A stretch of DNA of 64,000 bases, taken from assembly GCA_018340375.1 (NCBI GenBank), contig JAFFJZ010000002.1, positions 10,992,001 through 11,056,000 of the forward strand, read 5' to 3'. The notes beneath the pieces were generated by a model, which saw only the letters and a list, made by a program, of their open reading frames with translations, had not been told where the DNA came from and ran no database searches. Origin of the DNA: Gonatopus flavifemur (lineage: Eukaryota > Arthropoda > Insecta > Hymenoptera > Dryinidae). The position numbers and the translations under genes were made by a program. Numbering within the stretch: position 1 is the stretch's first letter; each line of letters begins with the position of its first letter. Shown here in pieces: positions 45,124 through 56,972 of this stretch.

Positions 45124-45674
45124 CACCTGAAGAAAAAAATTCCAATTCACAATCAAATATTCAATTGAATAGTCGCAACGAAATACTATACATCATTGAT
45201 TATGTATTTGATTTTATTTGTACACTGGAAGAAATTGCCCCGCCAGAAATAAAAATTTTTTGGTATCGAATTGATATCAATTGCCTCGAAATCGTCTCGA
45301 AATTCAGCATTCACACCAAATAGTGTTTTTTCAACACCACATGGTGTCATTTCCACACCGTAAAGTGTCATTCTAACACTGTTTAGTGTTATTCTGACAC
45401 TGATTTTGGGGTGGACTTGTAAGAATCCACGTCATGTCAATTCTGTGTTAATTCTGACACCGGTTTGATACCACTTCCTTTACAGTGTATAAAGTTTCAT
45501 TGAATCAATTGAATATTCATTCAATTTGAGGAATATCCAATATGCTATAAAATATTTTAGTAATGAGAGTAGATGGAATCAATTCGGTAAAACTTCATTC
45601 AAAGCAACTAATGATTTCATTGCGACTATTCAATTGAATATTTCATTATTTTTGGAAATTTTTCTCTCTCAGTG
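45124..45674. mobile_element. Foldback MITE with nested ACACC/GGTGT element
   Basis: The left arm AGAAAAAAATTCCAATTCAC, then ATATTCAATTGAATAGTCGC, pairs with the reverse complement of the right (GAGAAAAATTTCCAAAAATA, then ATATTCAATTGAATAGTCGC). It is the same family as 52419-52643. The element at 45223-45487 interrupts it. Confidence 0.8.
45223..45487. mobile_element. ACACC..GGTGT array MITE, TA duplication, nested
   Basis: Left CACTGGAAGAAATTGC, right CTTCCTTTACAGTG, with TA at 45221-45222 and 45488-45489. Inside, ACACC-A-AGTGT, ACACCACATGGTGTCATT, ACACCGTAAAGTGTCATT and ACACTGTTTAGTGTTATT follow one another with a period near 21 bp, each a small palindrome. GGTATCGAATTGATATC also occurs. 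Confidence 0.85.
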
Positions 45675-45809
45675 AGTTGAAAAAGCAAGAAGAATCATTG
45701 ATAAAACTAAATTCTCCGCTGTTATAATGAATTTGTCAAGAGAACTAACGTCTCAGCTGCCACAGTGAATATCTTAGTTCATGAATAATGAACTTTTTTG
45801 CAAACCCTA

Positions 45810-46056
45810 CCCTGGAAAAAATATTTATTTGTCCTCTTTTCATGAAATATTTATTTGTAGAAATTAAATATTCAATTAGATACAAAGACTGATTATTCGT
45901 GGTGAATAAATCATTTATTTAGAAGACCAATTTATTTGTGGCAAGCATTCCATCATTTGATTCGATTGAATATTCCATTGATCCTAAGAAATGTTTTATG
46001 GAGAGAGGACAAATAAACTATTTATTTGGTTGGAAGAAATCTTTTTCTTCAGTGTA
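45810..46056. mobile_element. MITE, copy 2 of the 7330 family, TA duplication
   Basis: Begins CCCTGGAAAAAATATTTATT and ends CTTTTTCTTCAGTG. TA occurs at 45808-45809 and 46057-46058. In reverse complement it aligns with 7330-7573 over nearly its full length, including CAACCAAATAAATAGTTTAT and TGGAATGCTTGCCACAAATA. Confidence 0.8.
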
Positions 46057-46058
46057 CA

Positions 46059-47478
46059 ATAACAAACCATTTTTCTGCTCGTACAAATCACATTAAAGTC
46101 ATCTAACAATAAACGAACACAATCATATCGTAACCACACCAAAATTGGACAAATTATTGAGGAGTGATGATTTTGAATCGATTCCATGACAATCGTATCG
46201 TTAGAGTTTCAGCTACATAACTTTCCTAGAAATCATCCCACACGAAAATTTGCATCAACATGTGATCGAGCGCACAGTACCACTGAAGCCATCTCAAAAT
46301 CAATGTATGAATTTGTGGACGAGAAGGGGAAACCAGTGGATCGATCATACATTGAGAATACAGGAACCCACTCACAAACCGACGAGAGGAGAGTTTTAAA
46401 AGAGCAAGAGGAGGGAAAATTCTCCCTCATTCATCCTTTTTAATCTGCATTATTGGTACATATATGTATATACATCAGCGTGGTTCTTTCATAAGTGCTT
46501 CAATTTTTTATCTCGATTGAAATTTCTCCTGAATAATTTCAAAAAATAAAAGAACATTTTTGTTCGTTCCTCCTCAAACGCGTTTAATTTAAATATATAA
46601 CAGCCCCCAGTGAATTTTTTCCTTAGTTCGTTCATGAGCGTTGAAATTTATACTGTTTTTTGTAAATAGGTAAATGAAGGTGTACGTGACTTTTTCTTTT
46701 TATTCAGTAGAGAAGAAAAAGATATGAAGGTGAGAACAATTTGTTGGAGAAACGGACAACAAATGGGAAAAAGGCTATGACCTTGCTTTTACTCGGAGAG
46801 AGAAGGAAAAAGAAAAACAAGCACATGTGCATAACGTGTAGTATATAGTACAGTGGAGTCTTTCCGACTCGACGCTCTCATGACTGATTGTTCCATTAAC
46901 CGACTTCCGTCCTAAATATTGAAGGATTTTTATGAAAACCGTCAGTGTACTAAAATATGAATACGTTGATGATACCTGTATCGATTGATTCGTTGTTAGA
47001 ATGACCTGTTGCTTTATACGTTTATGCAAATTTGAATTTTTCGTCAAATTTATGTGGCTACGATGACATAAAAGTGGATCGATTAGAAATATATTTCATT
47101 GTTCCTCAGCCTAATTATCGGAATTAATATTTTCATGTAGTATTGAGATTTTGAAGGATTTTACTGGATTCAAAATTCACTTAGGGTTTTGCAACGATAA
47201 TGTTTATTTATGAGGAATGGAAATCCACTCCTTGAGGAATAACCCTGATCCACTCCTGGATAGAGAAAACGAGTGAATCATCCATACTGTAAGAACTAAT
47301 GATACAATATTCCACCAAAAATGGTAACTGTTCTCACTCCTTGGAGAATTTATCATCTAAATGACAAAATAATTTCTCAAAATGGGGAAGAAATCCACCA
47401 CTGGAGAAATGTGAATGCATAATCCCGAAGAATTAACGAAGAAATACTCGCATGTGATAGGCCAATATGCGTCAAAAA
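46059..47478. other. No recognised gene; unidentified ORF at 46186-46443
   Basis: The 85-codon forward ORF contains SKSMYEFVDEKGKPVDRSY and ERRVLKEQEEGKFSLIHPF, charged and protein-like but without a known family or splice partners. 47215-47400 carries GGAATCCACTCC-like repeats akin to the interior of 34636-34885, with unclear ends. Confidence 0.25.
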
Positions 47479-47598
47479 TGTATGTGACGTCGCTTCCATT
47501 TTGACGTATCGCAAAGGAAGATGAAGACGGTGAGATTTACGTTTATTTATCCTTCTTCCCTTGTAGTACGTCAACATGGAAGCAACGTCACATCCACC
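47479..47598. repeat. Short hairpin, arms about 48 bp
   Basis: The left arm TATGTGACGTCGCTTCCATT, then TTGACGTA, pairs with the reverse complement of the right, GATGTGACGTTGCTTCCATG, then TTGACGTA, followed by weaker pairing (GGAAGATGAAG with GGAAGAAGG). The loop is about 23 nt. Confidence 0.65.
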
Positions 47599-47608
47599 TC
47601 AGGGTACT

Positions 47609-47937
47609 CGAACTTCAGCGTGAGAATTAGTCCCAAATTACGCGTAGCCGAGATCCCAAGCAGCGCTAGTGTACACAAATACCTATATGTTCACACTTAC
47701 TCGTCATACATACATCAGAATATTGTGTCAGTGAAAATCGCAATTTTATTGCATTGTTGCCGCCTGGGAATTCGGATATGTATCGTTTGTAAATAACGCC
47801 CAACATGGAGGTTGGGATACCCTCATCCACTTTTAACCCACATCGTAACCACTTTCTTAGACGAACATTTTATGAATGATTTTTCGTCACCTCCATAACT
47901 CTCCACTATTTATCTAAATGTGTGGTGAGTCACTCGC
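47609..47937. other. No gene recognised
   Basis: Short sequence between repeats; nothing identified. Confidence 0.3.
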
Positions 47938-48661
47938 TACCCATGTGCGCATGGACCAATGGCCTAATGATGAACCAAGCCTGGCACAAGACCTGCCGAG
48001 ACTTGTCTTGAACAATTGACCACACTTGGCCCAGGCTTGGGAATGATAAGTTTTGCCAGGCCCGGTTCAATTCATTTACCAAGCATCGACCAATGCTTGT
48101 TCGACCTCAGATATGGATGAAAAAAGTAATTGATTCCTATTGCAGTTTATGACTTTCTCCCTCAGAATATCGTACATGAATTATCTTAAAACGATAGAAA
48201 AGATGTGACAAGACTGGGACAAGCTTGTATGATCATTGAAAATCAGGTAATTACATTTAATCAATAAAATCTAGCTTGGTGTGTAAAACTAGTGTGTAGG
48301 ATTAATCATGGCAGGAAGATCGGGCCAGCCCTGCCCGATGGTCATCCCCAAGTCTTCAGCCATTGTAAATTCAAAATTTAATCAATATTCATGAACATCG
48401 TGCCACTCATGTGGGCAATATTGGCACAATTGTTCTCAACGAATGCTCGATTTTTACACTTGTGCCAGGCTTGTACCAAATGTAGTGACCATTTCAAAAA
48501 TATTAACAAATGTACCATGACTGACTATCCATTGGGAACAACGGGACAATAATGCAACAATATTGGGCCAATTTTTCTTTACGGAGGTTTGCTTCTGACA
48601 CATGTGCCAACCTTGGGACAAGCTTGGATTTTTTCCAGTCTTGGCAATACATGCATGGGTA
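47938..48661. mobile_element. CCAAGCTTGG-array element, copy 2 (inverted)
   Basis: Starts TACCCATGTGCGCATGG and ends ACATGCATGGGTA. The interior carries CCAAGCCTGGCAC, GGCCCAGGCTTGGG and GTGCCAGGCTTG words and aligns with 37158-37951 on the other strand. TGAGTCACTCGCT lies just left of it and recurs 11 bp to the right, a possible imperfectly placed duplication. Confidence 0.8.
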
Positions 48662-51177
48662 AATATGTGAGTGAGTCACTCGCTTTTTCCGTTGTCGAAA
48701 AATCCCGATTGAATTCCGGGATTTTCCTTTTGTTTCGAGGATTAATTTTCTAAATGATCGTTTCAAGTATCCAAAGTGTCTTTCAATTAAATTCCAAGTG
48801 AGAATAAAGAGCTTAAAAGCTTTTCCCGAATGAAGAATAGACCAGTGTCGCATCACTGATCCTAAACATTAACTCCAGTGCATTGTTATCAGCTATCTAT
48901 CGTCGACAATTAAAATTCTGAGGTAAATTTCTTGGCTCGTCTACACCTCATCTTCAAGAAAACTCACTTCCCACCTTCATCATCGTGATATTTAGTCTGT
49001 CTTTTCATTCAGCTCTGATCCGTCTTCCCTCTTTTTGTTCTTCTTATTTCTGCTTTTGCTCCATCTTTCACCTATGTATTACGTAAAATATCTCCTGTGC
49101 ATTATACCGTACAGGAAACGCCTGTCATCATCGTTAGAAAGGTTATAAATCATAATCTATCCGTTGATCCGATCATTCAGTCTCACTGCATCTGAATATA
49201 AATCATATACACGAATCGTACATCATCGCAATACTCATAAATAGAATCAGCCACATTTTGCCGTGGAATTTATTCACTTGAACTCATCCACAGGGAGACA
49301 AATAGAATTGTCGAATAGGATTCAATGAAACTTTGAAATTTCAAGTGCTCTTCAATTGCATAAATATTTTGATTTCGAAATATTCTGAAGAGGACAGAGG
49401 ATCATTTGAATTCTTGAATTTCATAAAATCAATTAGTCAATTCAGTAACATTTTCATCGACTCTACTTCGATGAGAGGGAGAGAAAGTTCAGGAGTGGAA
49501 GATTAAATCATAATTTCGCTGAACTCACGTTATTCTCGATTCATATAATATTATACAAGTGGTGTTGCAAAATTTATTATTGCTGAATTATCAAAACTAT
49601 TTTATCCCTATCTCTCGCGTGAACGAATGAAATAAACATTGAGTTTACAAAATAGTTTGGAGTGAGCGGATTCAATTCAGTTGCGGATTAGTAACTTCAT
49701 GTTTTCAAAATAACTGTTTAAATCTGATGATTTTAAGATTTTGTGGTGAAAAATTAATTAACTTCCAACGTTTGATGTCTTTGAGAGTTGAACTGTAGGA
49801 AGATGAATGAATCCCTAAGATCTTTGGGATTAGTTATGGGAATTTTAAAAGCCCAAGATGGATCTAAGATCAGCAATCATCGTAACCTCTTTGTTCATCA
49901 CTTGGTAATAATATTTGATGAGTTCATAATCTCTCTCATGAAAATGTTATCCATCCATCTAATCATTATAATTCCAGCATTCGAGTTATCAAGTATTCAA
50001 AACTCTGTGGAATATCATGTACTTCGCATCGTGGGAGCATTCTGTTATAAATATTGAAAACGTGTATTAACATCAAGTCTTTCTAATTTCAAATCCTCCA
50101 GGTCTGAGCATATAATATTGTTATACATGGTCTGAGGTCAGATCAGTCAAGATGCATTATAAACAAGAGCGATAATGCGTATTAGAGAAAGATCTGGTTT
50201 CTCAAAGCATTTCATAACAGAGAGAAAAGGGATTGCGAGGAAATCGTGAACGTGCGAAATATGGAATCAATGCGAATTAAAATAATATATGTATATAATG
50301 CGGATAATACAGGTGAAACAAAAACAGAGAATTAATTCACTCATTCGAAGATTATTCTGATTCTGAAATGGGATTTAATGAGTTTAATCACTCGTGACCT
50401 GATGAAATGAGATATTTTACTCGTTTAAATAGTTCACTTACAATTCAAGGGTATTATCTTTCAAAAACGAGGATATCTATCCTCCGGTCCTTATGGTCTT
50501 GGGAACATACCATCTTGAGAATATGCGCTGGGGCGAATTTTCATAGTTATGGAGATCATGAGAACATGATTTATTCATTCATGGAATTCTTAGAAATCGA
50601 AAACTGTTGATACGATTTTATTGTACTCAACCCTTTCAGGATCATGAAGCGACGGCTGTTTGTACAGAAAAATAATAGAAATTTTCTCAAGTCACGCTCC
50701 GCTAAATAGGATGAATATGTTCCATCAGAATTTTCAGCTCGTGTATTCTAGCGGATATAGCGCGGCACGTATTGGTGCCTATTGTTCTGAAAGGAGGTTT
50801 CGCCCTCAATTTCCTAAGATGGAATAGATGAGATTTCTATCACGAATCATTGCTGCGATTGAAAATTCAAAGAATATTCGCACTGAGAAGAAAAGTTACT
50901 TGAATATTAAACTATTCAAAAATTTAGCAACTTCAAATAAAGATTCAGTTGAATCCAATGAATTTCATTTATCACAGTTGAATTTTCCAATAATATTTCA
51001 GACGAGTGCCTTTCTTTCAATGTGAATAATACTATGTAGGTGTTTTTGGAATCCATCAATCAGCAAAAAGTGACAGCTTTTCAACAACAACACTGACCTC
51101 CATTGACGTAATTTACATAGACACACTAATGATACCTTCAACAATTTCTATGATTTATCAATCGTTGGTGTTGACCT
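48662..51177. other. No gene recognised
   Basis: A TC-rich tract occurs at about 49010-49070. Otherwise AT-rich sequence with short ORFs lacking domains (up to 89 codons). Confidence 0.35.
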
Positions 51178-51483
51178 GTGCATCTAAATTTGCTTGAATG
51201 GACGTACCGTACGGCGACGCTGAAATCCATCTTGAAATTCTTTCATTTAAATGGATGCTCCCTGCAAAGCGCCGCTACTTATGACCAGAGGAGAATAATT
51301 CTACTCCCGTGCGATGCGCTAAAACGTGCGACGCCGCACAACAAATTTCGAAACTACGGGAGTCCGCGCGACCAAATGGATGACGCGCTCGGAGTGAGAG
51401 TTTCGCTCGCCACTCAGAGCATATTCATGCTACTGGAGCGAGCAAAGGCTACGAAGAAGTGTGGTCAGTTTGAATTCAGGTGA
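51178..51483 (+). other. GC-richer tract with a 101-codon ORF, unidentified
   Basis: Visibly richer in GC than its neighbours, with many GCG words (GCGATGCGCTAAAACGTGCG, GACGCGCTCGG). The ORF (PCDALKRATPHNKFRNYG, DALGVRVSLATQSIFML) has no recognised family. It abuts the repeat beginning at 51482, so it may be part of a mobile element or a transferred fragment. Confidence 0.25.
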
Positions 51484-51600
51484 TACCAGCGACCCATGAA
51501 GATGCAACCAGATCTATTGTTTAGGAAAGGACACAACAAAAACTATTCTGACAGATTACTCGAAAACGAAGACATGAAATCGATCATCTTTACACCTTTT
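51482..51600. repeat. Left half of the GATACCAGCG element, copy 2
   Basis: GATACCAGCGACCCATGAAG and, further on, AAACTATTCTGACAGATTAC and TCGAAAACGAAGACATGAAA match 40344-40450 closely. The inverted right half was not found here. Confidence 0.65.
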
Positions 51601-52418
51601 TTGACCGAAAACATTCGTAAAAATCTATCAATGGGGATGCAGGGATTTCGAGAAAGATTTAGATTTGTAAATATTGCGAATCTGCCGAGATTTTACAAGG
51701 ATCGATAGGTGATGAGATATTCTATGCTCGTCCCAAAAACATCAACACAAATCAAATAGCGAGTATTTCAACTCTGTTCCATGTATCGCATTTTTTAAGC
51801 TGGATTATCAAACTTTGATTCGACATTCAAAAACACTTCAGGTATATGAAAAATTGTAATGATGAATTTCTCGATGGAATTTTCAGGTACCATTTTTGAA
51901 TACTGTACAGAGGGAATATCTGAATGGACTTTGAATCGACTTTGATGAACAAAAATATATCATATCTCTGAGAATGCCATGATCCAAATCATCACAGCCC
52001 CATTGTTAGGAATCTGTACAAATTGATTCAATTTAATTACTTTACTTTCACAATCTTGATAGTAATTTTTTGCTTTTATATCGTCGGAACTCGTTGATGA
52101 AATTTCTCTGTGTACATCATTCGTTAATTAATACGGTTAATTATTTTATATTGACAAACAGAAGATGAAATGTATAGAAAAGAATACAGAAAAACCTCAT
52201 ATCATTCCTTGTTCATTATTGATAAATAATTTATCATTACTAAATGGGAATCGTAATCAACATCACGTCCTGGATTTTTAATAAATAGTATGAACAATTA
52301 TTCAGATTGTCGAGTTCTCGTGATTAAGAATTCAGTGAAATACGATATCTGATGGAATATTTGGTTGTCGCAACAAAATATCAGTTTCTTGACCTAAAAA
52401 TGTTTGTCGAAACAAACA
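51601..52418. other. No gene recognised
   Basis: Nothing identified; AT-rich. Confidence 0.3.
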
Positions 52419-52643
52419 CACTGAGAGGAAAAAATTCCAGGAACAATGGAATATTTAGTTGAATAGTCGCCCTAAAATACTCAGTTGATTCGAATCAACT
52501 TTCATTGACTTGTTTCAATATTTATTCAATCGAACAAATATTTAATGTGCTATGGAATATTTCATCATGCAAATCAATTGAGTATTTTATGGCGACTACT
52601 CAATTAAATATTATATTGTTCCCCGGAATTTTTTCCCTCAATG
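52419..52643. mobile_element. Foldback MITE, same family as 45124
   Basis: The left arm CACTGAGAGGAAAAAATTCC, then AATAGTCGCCCTAAAATACT, pairs with the reverse complement of the right, CATTGAGGGAAAAAATTCCG, then GTAGTCGCCATAAAATACTC. CAATTGAGTATTTTA words are shared with 45124-45674. The 147-codon ORF starting within it is not a gene. Confidence 0.82.
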
Positions 52644-55600
52644 CAATATTCCAGTTCAGGCAGCTTGAATTTTTCATTTCATGTCGTTTTTGGTTACTGC
52701 AACTAAACTGTTCCCTCAGTGCAAATGAGAAATGTTCTTCAATTTCTTCTTCAATAAACAAGAGTGATGAAGAGGTGATTGAGGAGTATATTTCACTTGA
52801 ATTCCATTTTGTCCACGATATTCATGAATCAGGACAAAATCAATCTCAAATGAAATTCAATAGAGGTGATTTTTTTCGTCATATTTTAATATGTATTCAT
52901 CAATTATTGTCATATTATTATGCTTCAAATTATTATTTTCTTATTTGATTTGGTTTTCTCTCATGAAAATATATTTTTATACAACAAATAGTATATTAAT
53001 CACGACGAGGGAGAGTGAGAGCAATCACACGAGTCAACATCATATGTCATTTTCCTAGCTGAGTGTACTATTCTCCACCATCTCCGTATAGAAAAAGTTA
53101 CGTTTTTTCTTTGTACAATAGAAGAGAAGTTCCATCTGCTCTCTTATCAGTGACGATTGTATATTCACTCGGAATTCAGCACTGTCTTTGCCAAACATAA
53201 GTTCGAAGACAACTTTTCCCCATGAAAATATGGTGAAAAACATTCTCACTATCGAATAAAGCTATTTTTCACCGAAATACACAGAAGAAATTTCATTTCA
53301 ACTTCGCAACAGTTATTGAAGAACCGATAGAACCTTTCCCGCACAAGGGAAGCTTGTTATATTCATAGAAGTAGAATCTCATGTTACTTTTATTCCGTAA
53401 TAGAACTCTCTTTTCTGTAACTCAAAATTCAAATCATCATATTTTCATCCCTATCTTTTGACACACTTTTAACTCACTTGCATTCATTGATAATATCAAA
53501 GTATCATTCAATGTATATCATAAATAAATTATTCGTTGAATCGAAAAGGAGACACCGGCCTGTCACAGGACTATTTGTCTCACAAGTGCTTTGAACTGTG
53601 ATTTATTGATGTAGTTTGGAAATTAAGATCCCAGAGCGAATTTTGTCCAACAGAAGTCAAAAGTCCCACCCCGAAGTGACAGTGATAGACGGTGACAGGG
53701 GACTTTGAGTAAAAACAAAACATCTTTTCGCAACACTGAACTTCGAATTCTACATTTACTTCTAAAGAGGGTGAAACCACACGTGTAACGAATTCCTAGG
53801 AGAAAAGTAAGATCGGAAACCAAAAAAACACGAGAGAATGAAGAAAAAGGGGAAAAGATGCAACGAAAGGTACAACTTTCTTTTCTTCTTATGTTCAATT
53901 TTCTAATAAAATTGTTCGAAACTATTCTGTATCAATATTACAGGGAGAAGATAGAACTTTGCGTTATTTTCTGAAAACTCCAAGTTCTTTTTGTCATGGA
54001 TTATGAAGAAGTTTTATGTAAAGCATACCACTTTTTTGAATCTCATTTGTTGAGGATAAGAGCGTTTGAAATATAACTCAAGGAATGAGAAATCCCGTTT
54101 CACAATATATTCTATTTATTGCAAGCTAGTAAAATTGTTGTGGGAGGAACGGAGTTTCAAAGAAAAAAGTACAGTAATTTGCGACACAAAAATAATTCCT
54201 GAACAGTTTAATTCAACGGCTTTGGAAGTTGAATGGCGTTGGAGGGAGAGAAAGAGAGAAAATTGGTTTTCTCAAAGCATGCCTGACATATTGTCGAGTA
54301 TGATATAAATAAAGAACTACAAAATAATTGAAATATACTGCTGTATGTCAGTTGAATTTAATACTCAATATGCACTGAAAGTTACGATTTTCTACCCAAA
54401 CTGTCTGAAAATGAGAGAAAGCAACAGCTTGGACACGAATTCAATTTTCGTGGCTGATGTATGAGACAGTTAAATACAATCTGTTCATTACTTCCCAACG
54501 TGAAATATATCATCGATAGACCTTTTGGAGGAAATTCACTGTGATATTTTTGAACGAGCCGTTGGAATTGATTTTGATTTTGTAGGGGAAGATTCAACAC
54601 TTTTCACACAGCAGAAAAATTGAAAACAATTCTTCAGGAGTTCATACATCCCACAAAGAATTCTTTAAGAACGGCATAACTTGTGCACAAAAATAATTCA
54701 AAGAGAATCCTCTAACAAGTTCTCGAATAAAATTCCAAACTAGAAGAACTTTTGAAAGATTTATGAAATAATTATGAGACAGGTCATTCACTAGAAATCA
54801 TGAGAGTTCTTGAAGCATTCTACAAAGTAGGAAAACGACAAGATGACAGCATTTCAAACTAGACCGATTTCGAAAGTTTAACACTACGCTATTGTAACAT
54901 ATAAAGGAACATTATTCTTCTTCTTCCAATCACATCACATTAATTATTGATTTCGTTCCATTACTCTGAATACTTGGAAAAGGAGGAAGCTCCATATAAA
55001 TCAATAATGAGTTCAGCAATTGGATAATGGAGGAAAAAAATGATAGATTCTTCCAATTAGAAATTAAAAGGTATTCTGAAAGCTTCCATCAGCGCTTTTT
55101 TTCTCAAAAATTGAATATCTAGAATTATGCCCCTGTGCCTTGCAATTTTTCTTATTTTTGTTTTCACGTTCTTCAGTATATCATTAACATCACACATGTT
55201 CAATTTCACAATATCATTTGTATATTTTATCAACCTCTCGAAATGAATTTCACAACAGGAACTGATGGATATTAATTTCTCATAACATCAGGAACTTTCA
55301 ACCCTTTTACCAAACATTTGTCAGAGAAATTCGTTGGAATTCAGGAATCTGCCTCTTGAATGAAGATGAAGAAGTTATTAATGAACTCATCATCGCGGGT
55401 TATCATTTCATATAAAGTTACCGTAAATTTTATGTATATTCTTGTATGTTTTCGGAAAATTCATCAGTTCACAGTTATTAGAGTAGAATTAATCCAAGTT
55501 GAATTCACGAGAAGATACAGATAACATCTCGTAAGATTGACATAAAATTTGATAGTTTCCTCGTAAAATAAATGAAATTTATATTGTTCTTAGATCCTAA

Positions 55601-56301
55601 ATGACGAGAAGTGAAACTTCCCTACCATATCATTGGAATTTGTGAACAAAGGAGTTTCATCGTCAGGAGCGCTGCAGGTGGTAGGATTTCGATATATTAT
55701 GATGCTTTACTACACATCACTTGTATCTCTTCGGTAAATTTGCGAACATATAGAACAAATGTCTGACAAAGCGAGGAAATTGAATATATTTAATGTTTAG
55801 TTTCTCGACCATTTAGAATTTTAATCTTGGGCAGACCTTTACGCTATTCACTTGACCAATAATTTTAATAGTTGATCACGTGCTCTTTAAATGAATGCAG
55901 ACGAACTGTTTGATTGTGTTCAAATTACCAGTCGCATCGCCTGGTACACGTTCCAAATAACAATGATACTCAATGACACTCTCCATTTGGAATTAATCAA
56001 TTCAATGGCAGGGACATGAAATTCTGGATGAATACTATGCTGTGGAAATTTGAATCGTTCATGGAAACGAAACGAAAATTCAAACTCCAAAAATCTGACG
56101 AATCATCGTCATTTATCTTCTCGATTCAATTTCTCGGAACTTGAAACATCGTTTGAAGATGCACCACAAGATTCTTTGGTTCCTAACAGCTGCCTATCGC
56201 GTTCTCCGAGTACTAATTCGTTTCAAGGAACAATTCAAACTTCAGCAACATGAAAATTTACTTTTTTACGTGACATATGATATAGAAACTGGTTTCCATA
56301 G
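52644..56301. other. No gene recognised
   Basis: The longest stretch without identified elements. ORFs are below 95 codons and lack domains, and no terminal repeats were recognised. It could hold old, unrecognisable repeats or host intergenic or intronic DNA. Confidence 0.35.
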
Positions 56302-56561
56302 AGGAGCCTTCCAAAGTAGCTGATCACTGTAAGAAGTCTGACTGAAAGTGGCTACATCTTACTTGAAAATTCGACTGAAATTCAGTCTTTTCTATTGTGT
56401 CGGTATTTGTTTTGGATGAAATAGGGCTAGTTTTGGCTGCATCTTGAAATGAGCCGATATTAAGGTTCGGAGTAAGTTTTACTTTTCACTGCGATGAAGA
56501 CCAGATCACTTTGATTGGTTGAGAAGTAATCTGATCTAATCAGCTTCTTCGGAAGGCTCCA
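56302..56561. mobile_element. MITE, TIR AGGAGCCTTCC, copy 2
   Basis: Left AGGAGCCTTCCAAAGTAGCT, then GATCA. The reverse complement of the right is ATGGAGCCTTCCGAAGAAGC, then TGAT. It is longer than the 115-bp copy at 25368. A CACTGTAAGAAGTCTGACTG word at 56325 hints at a further nested element whose other end is unclear. Confidence 0.7.
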
Positions 56562-56725
56562 TAAGCGAATCTCAATGTGAAAAATCTTGAAACAACAGAC
56601 CACAACATCAGTGAGAATAGAAGAGTTTGGGAAGGTCTAATTTTAGGGGAATATTCTATGAATCGGGGAGACTTACAAAGTCCAGTGTTTCAATGACAAC
56701 GAAGTTTCAGCAATGTCAGCTATGA

Positions 56726-56832
56726 CCCAGATAGCACCGTGTTCCTTGGATGTTTTTGAGACGTTCTGAGAATGTTTTGAACACGTTCGATCGTTCTTAG
56801 AACGTTTTGGAAACCTCTGAGTGTTGTCAGGG
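56726..56832. repeat. AACGTT/GAACGTTC word element
   Basis: CCCAGATAGCAC at the left and, as the reverse complement of the right end, CCCTGACAACAC. The interior repeats GACGTTCTGAG, GAACACGTTCGATCGTTC and AGAACGTTTTGG. The left end is shared with 59916. Confidence 0.45.
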
Positions 56833-56972
56833 TATAACTATCAGGAAATGTCCAAACCGATTTGATATGGAGAATTGTTTCCAAATGTGAGAGAAGACCA
56901 CACTGCATCGGATCAGGTGGGATGTTATTCCTGCAGGCAACTGCAGCTGCATTATATATATACATGTATATA

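Noticed and set aside
52505..52948. 147-codon forward ORF
   Set aside because: Begins within the 52419 foldback and has no domain; chance opening.
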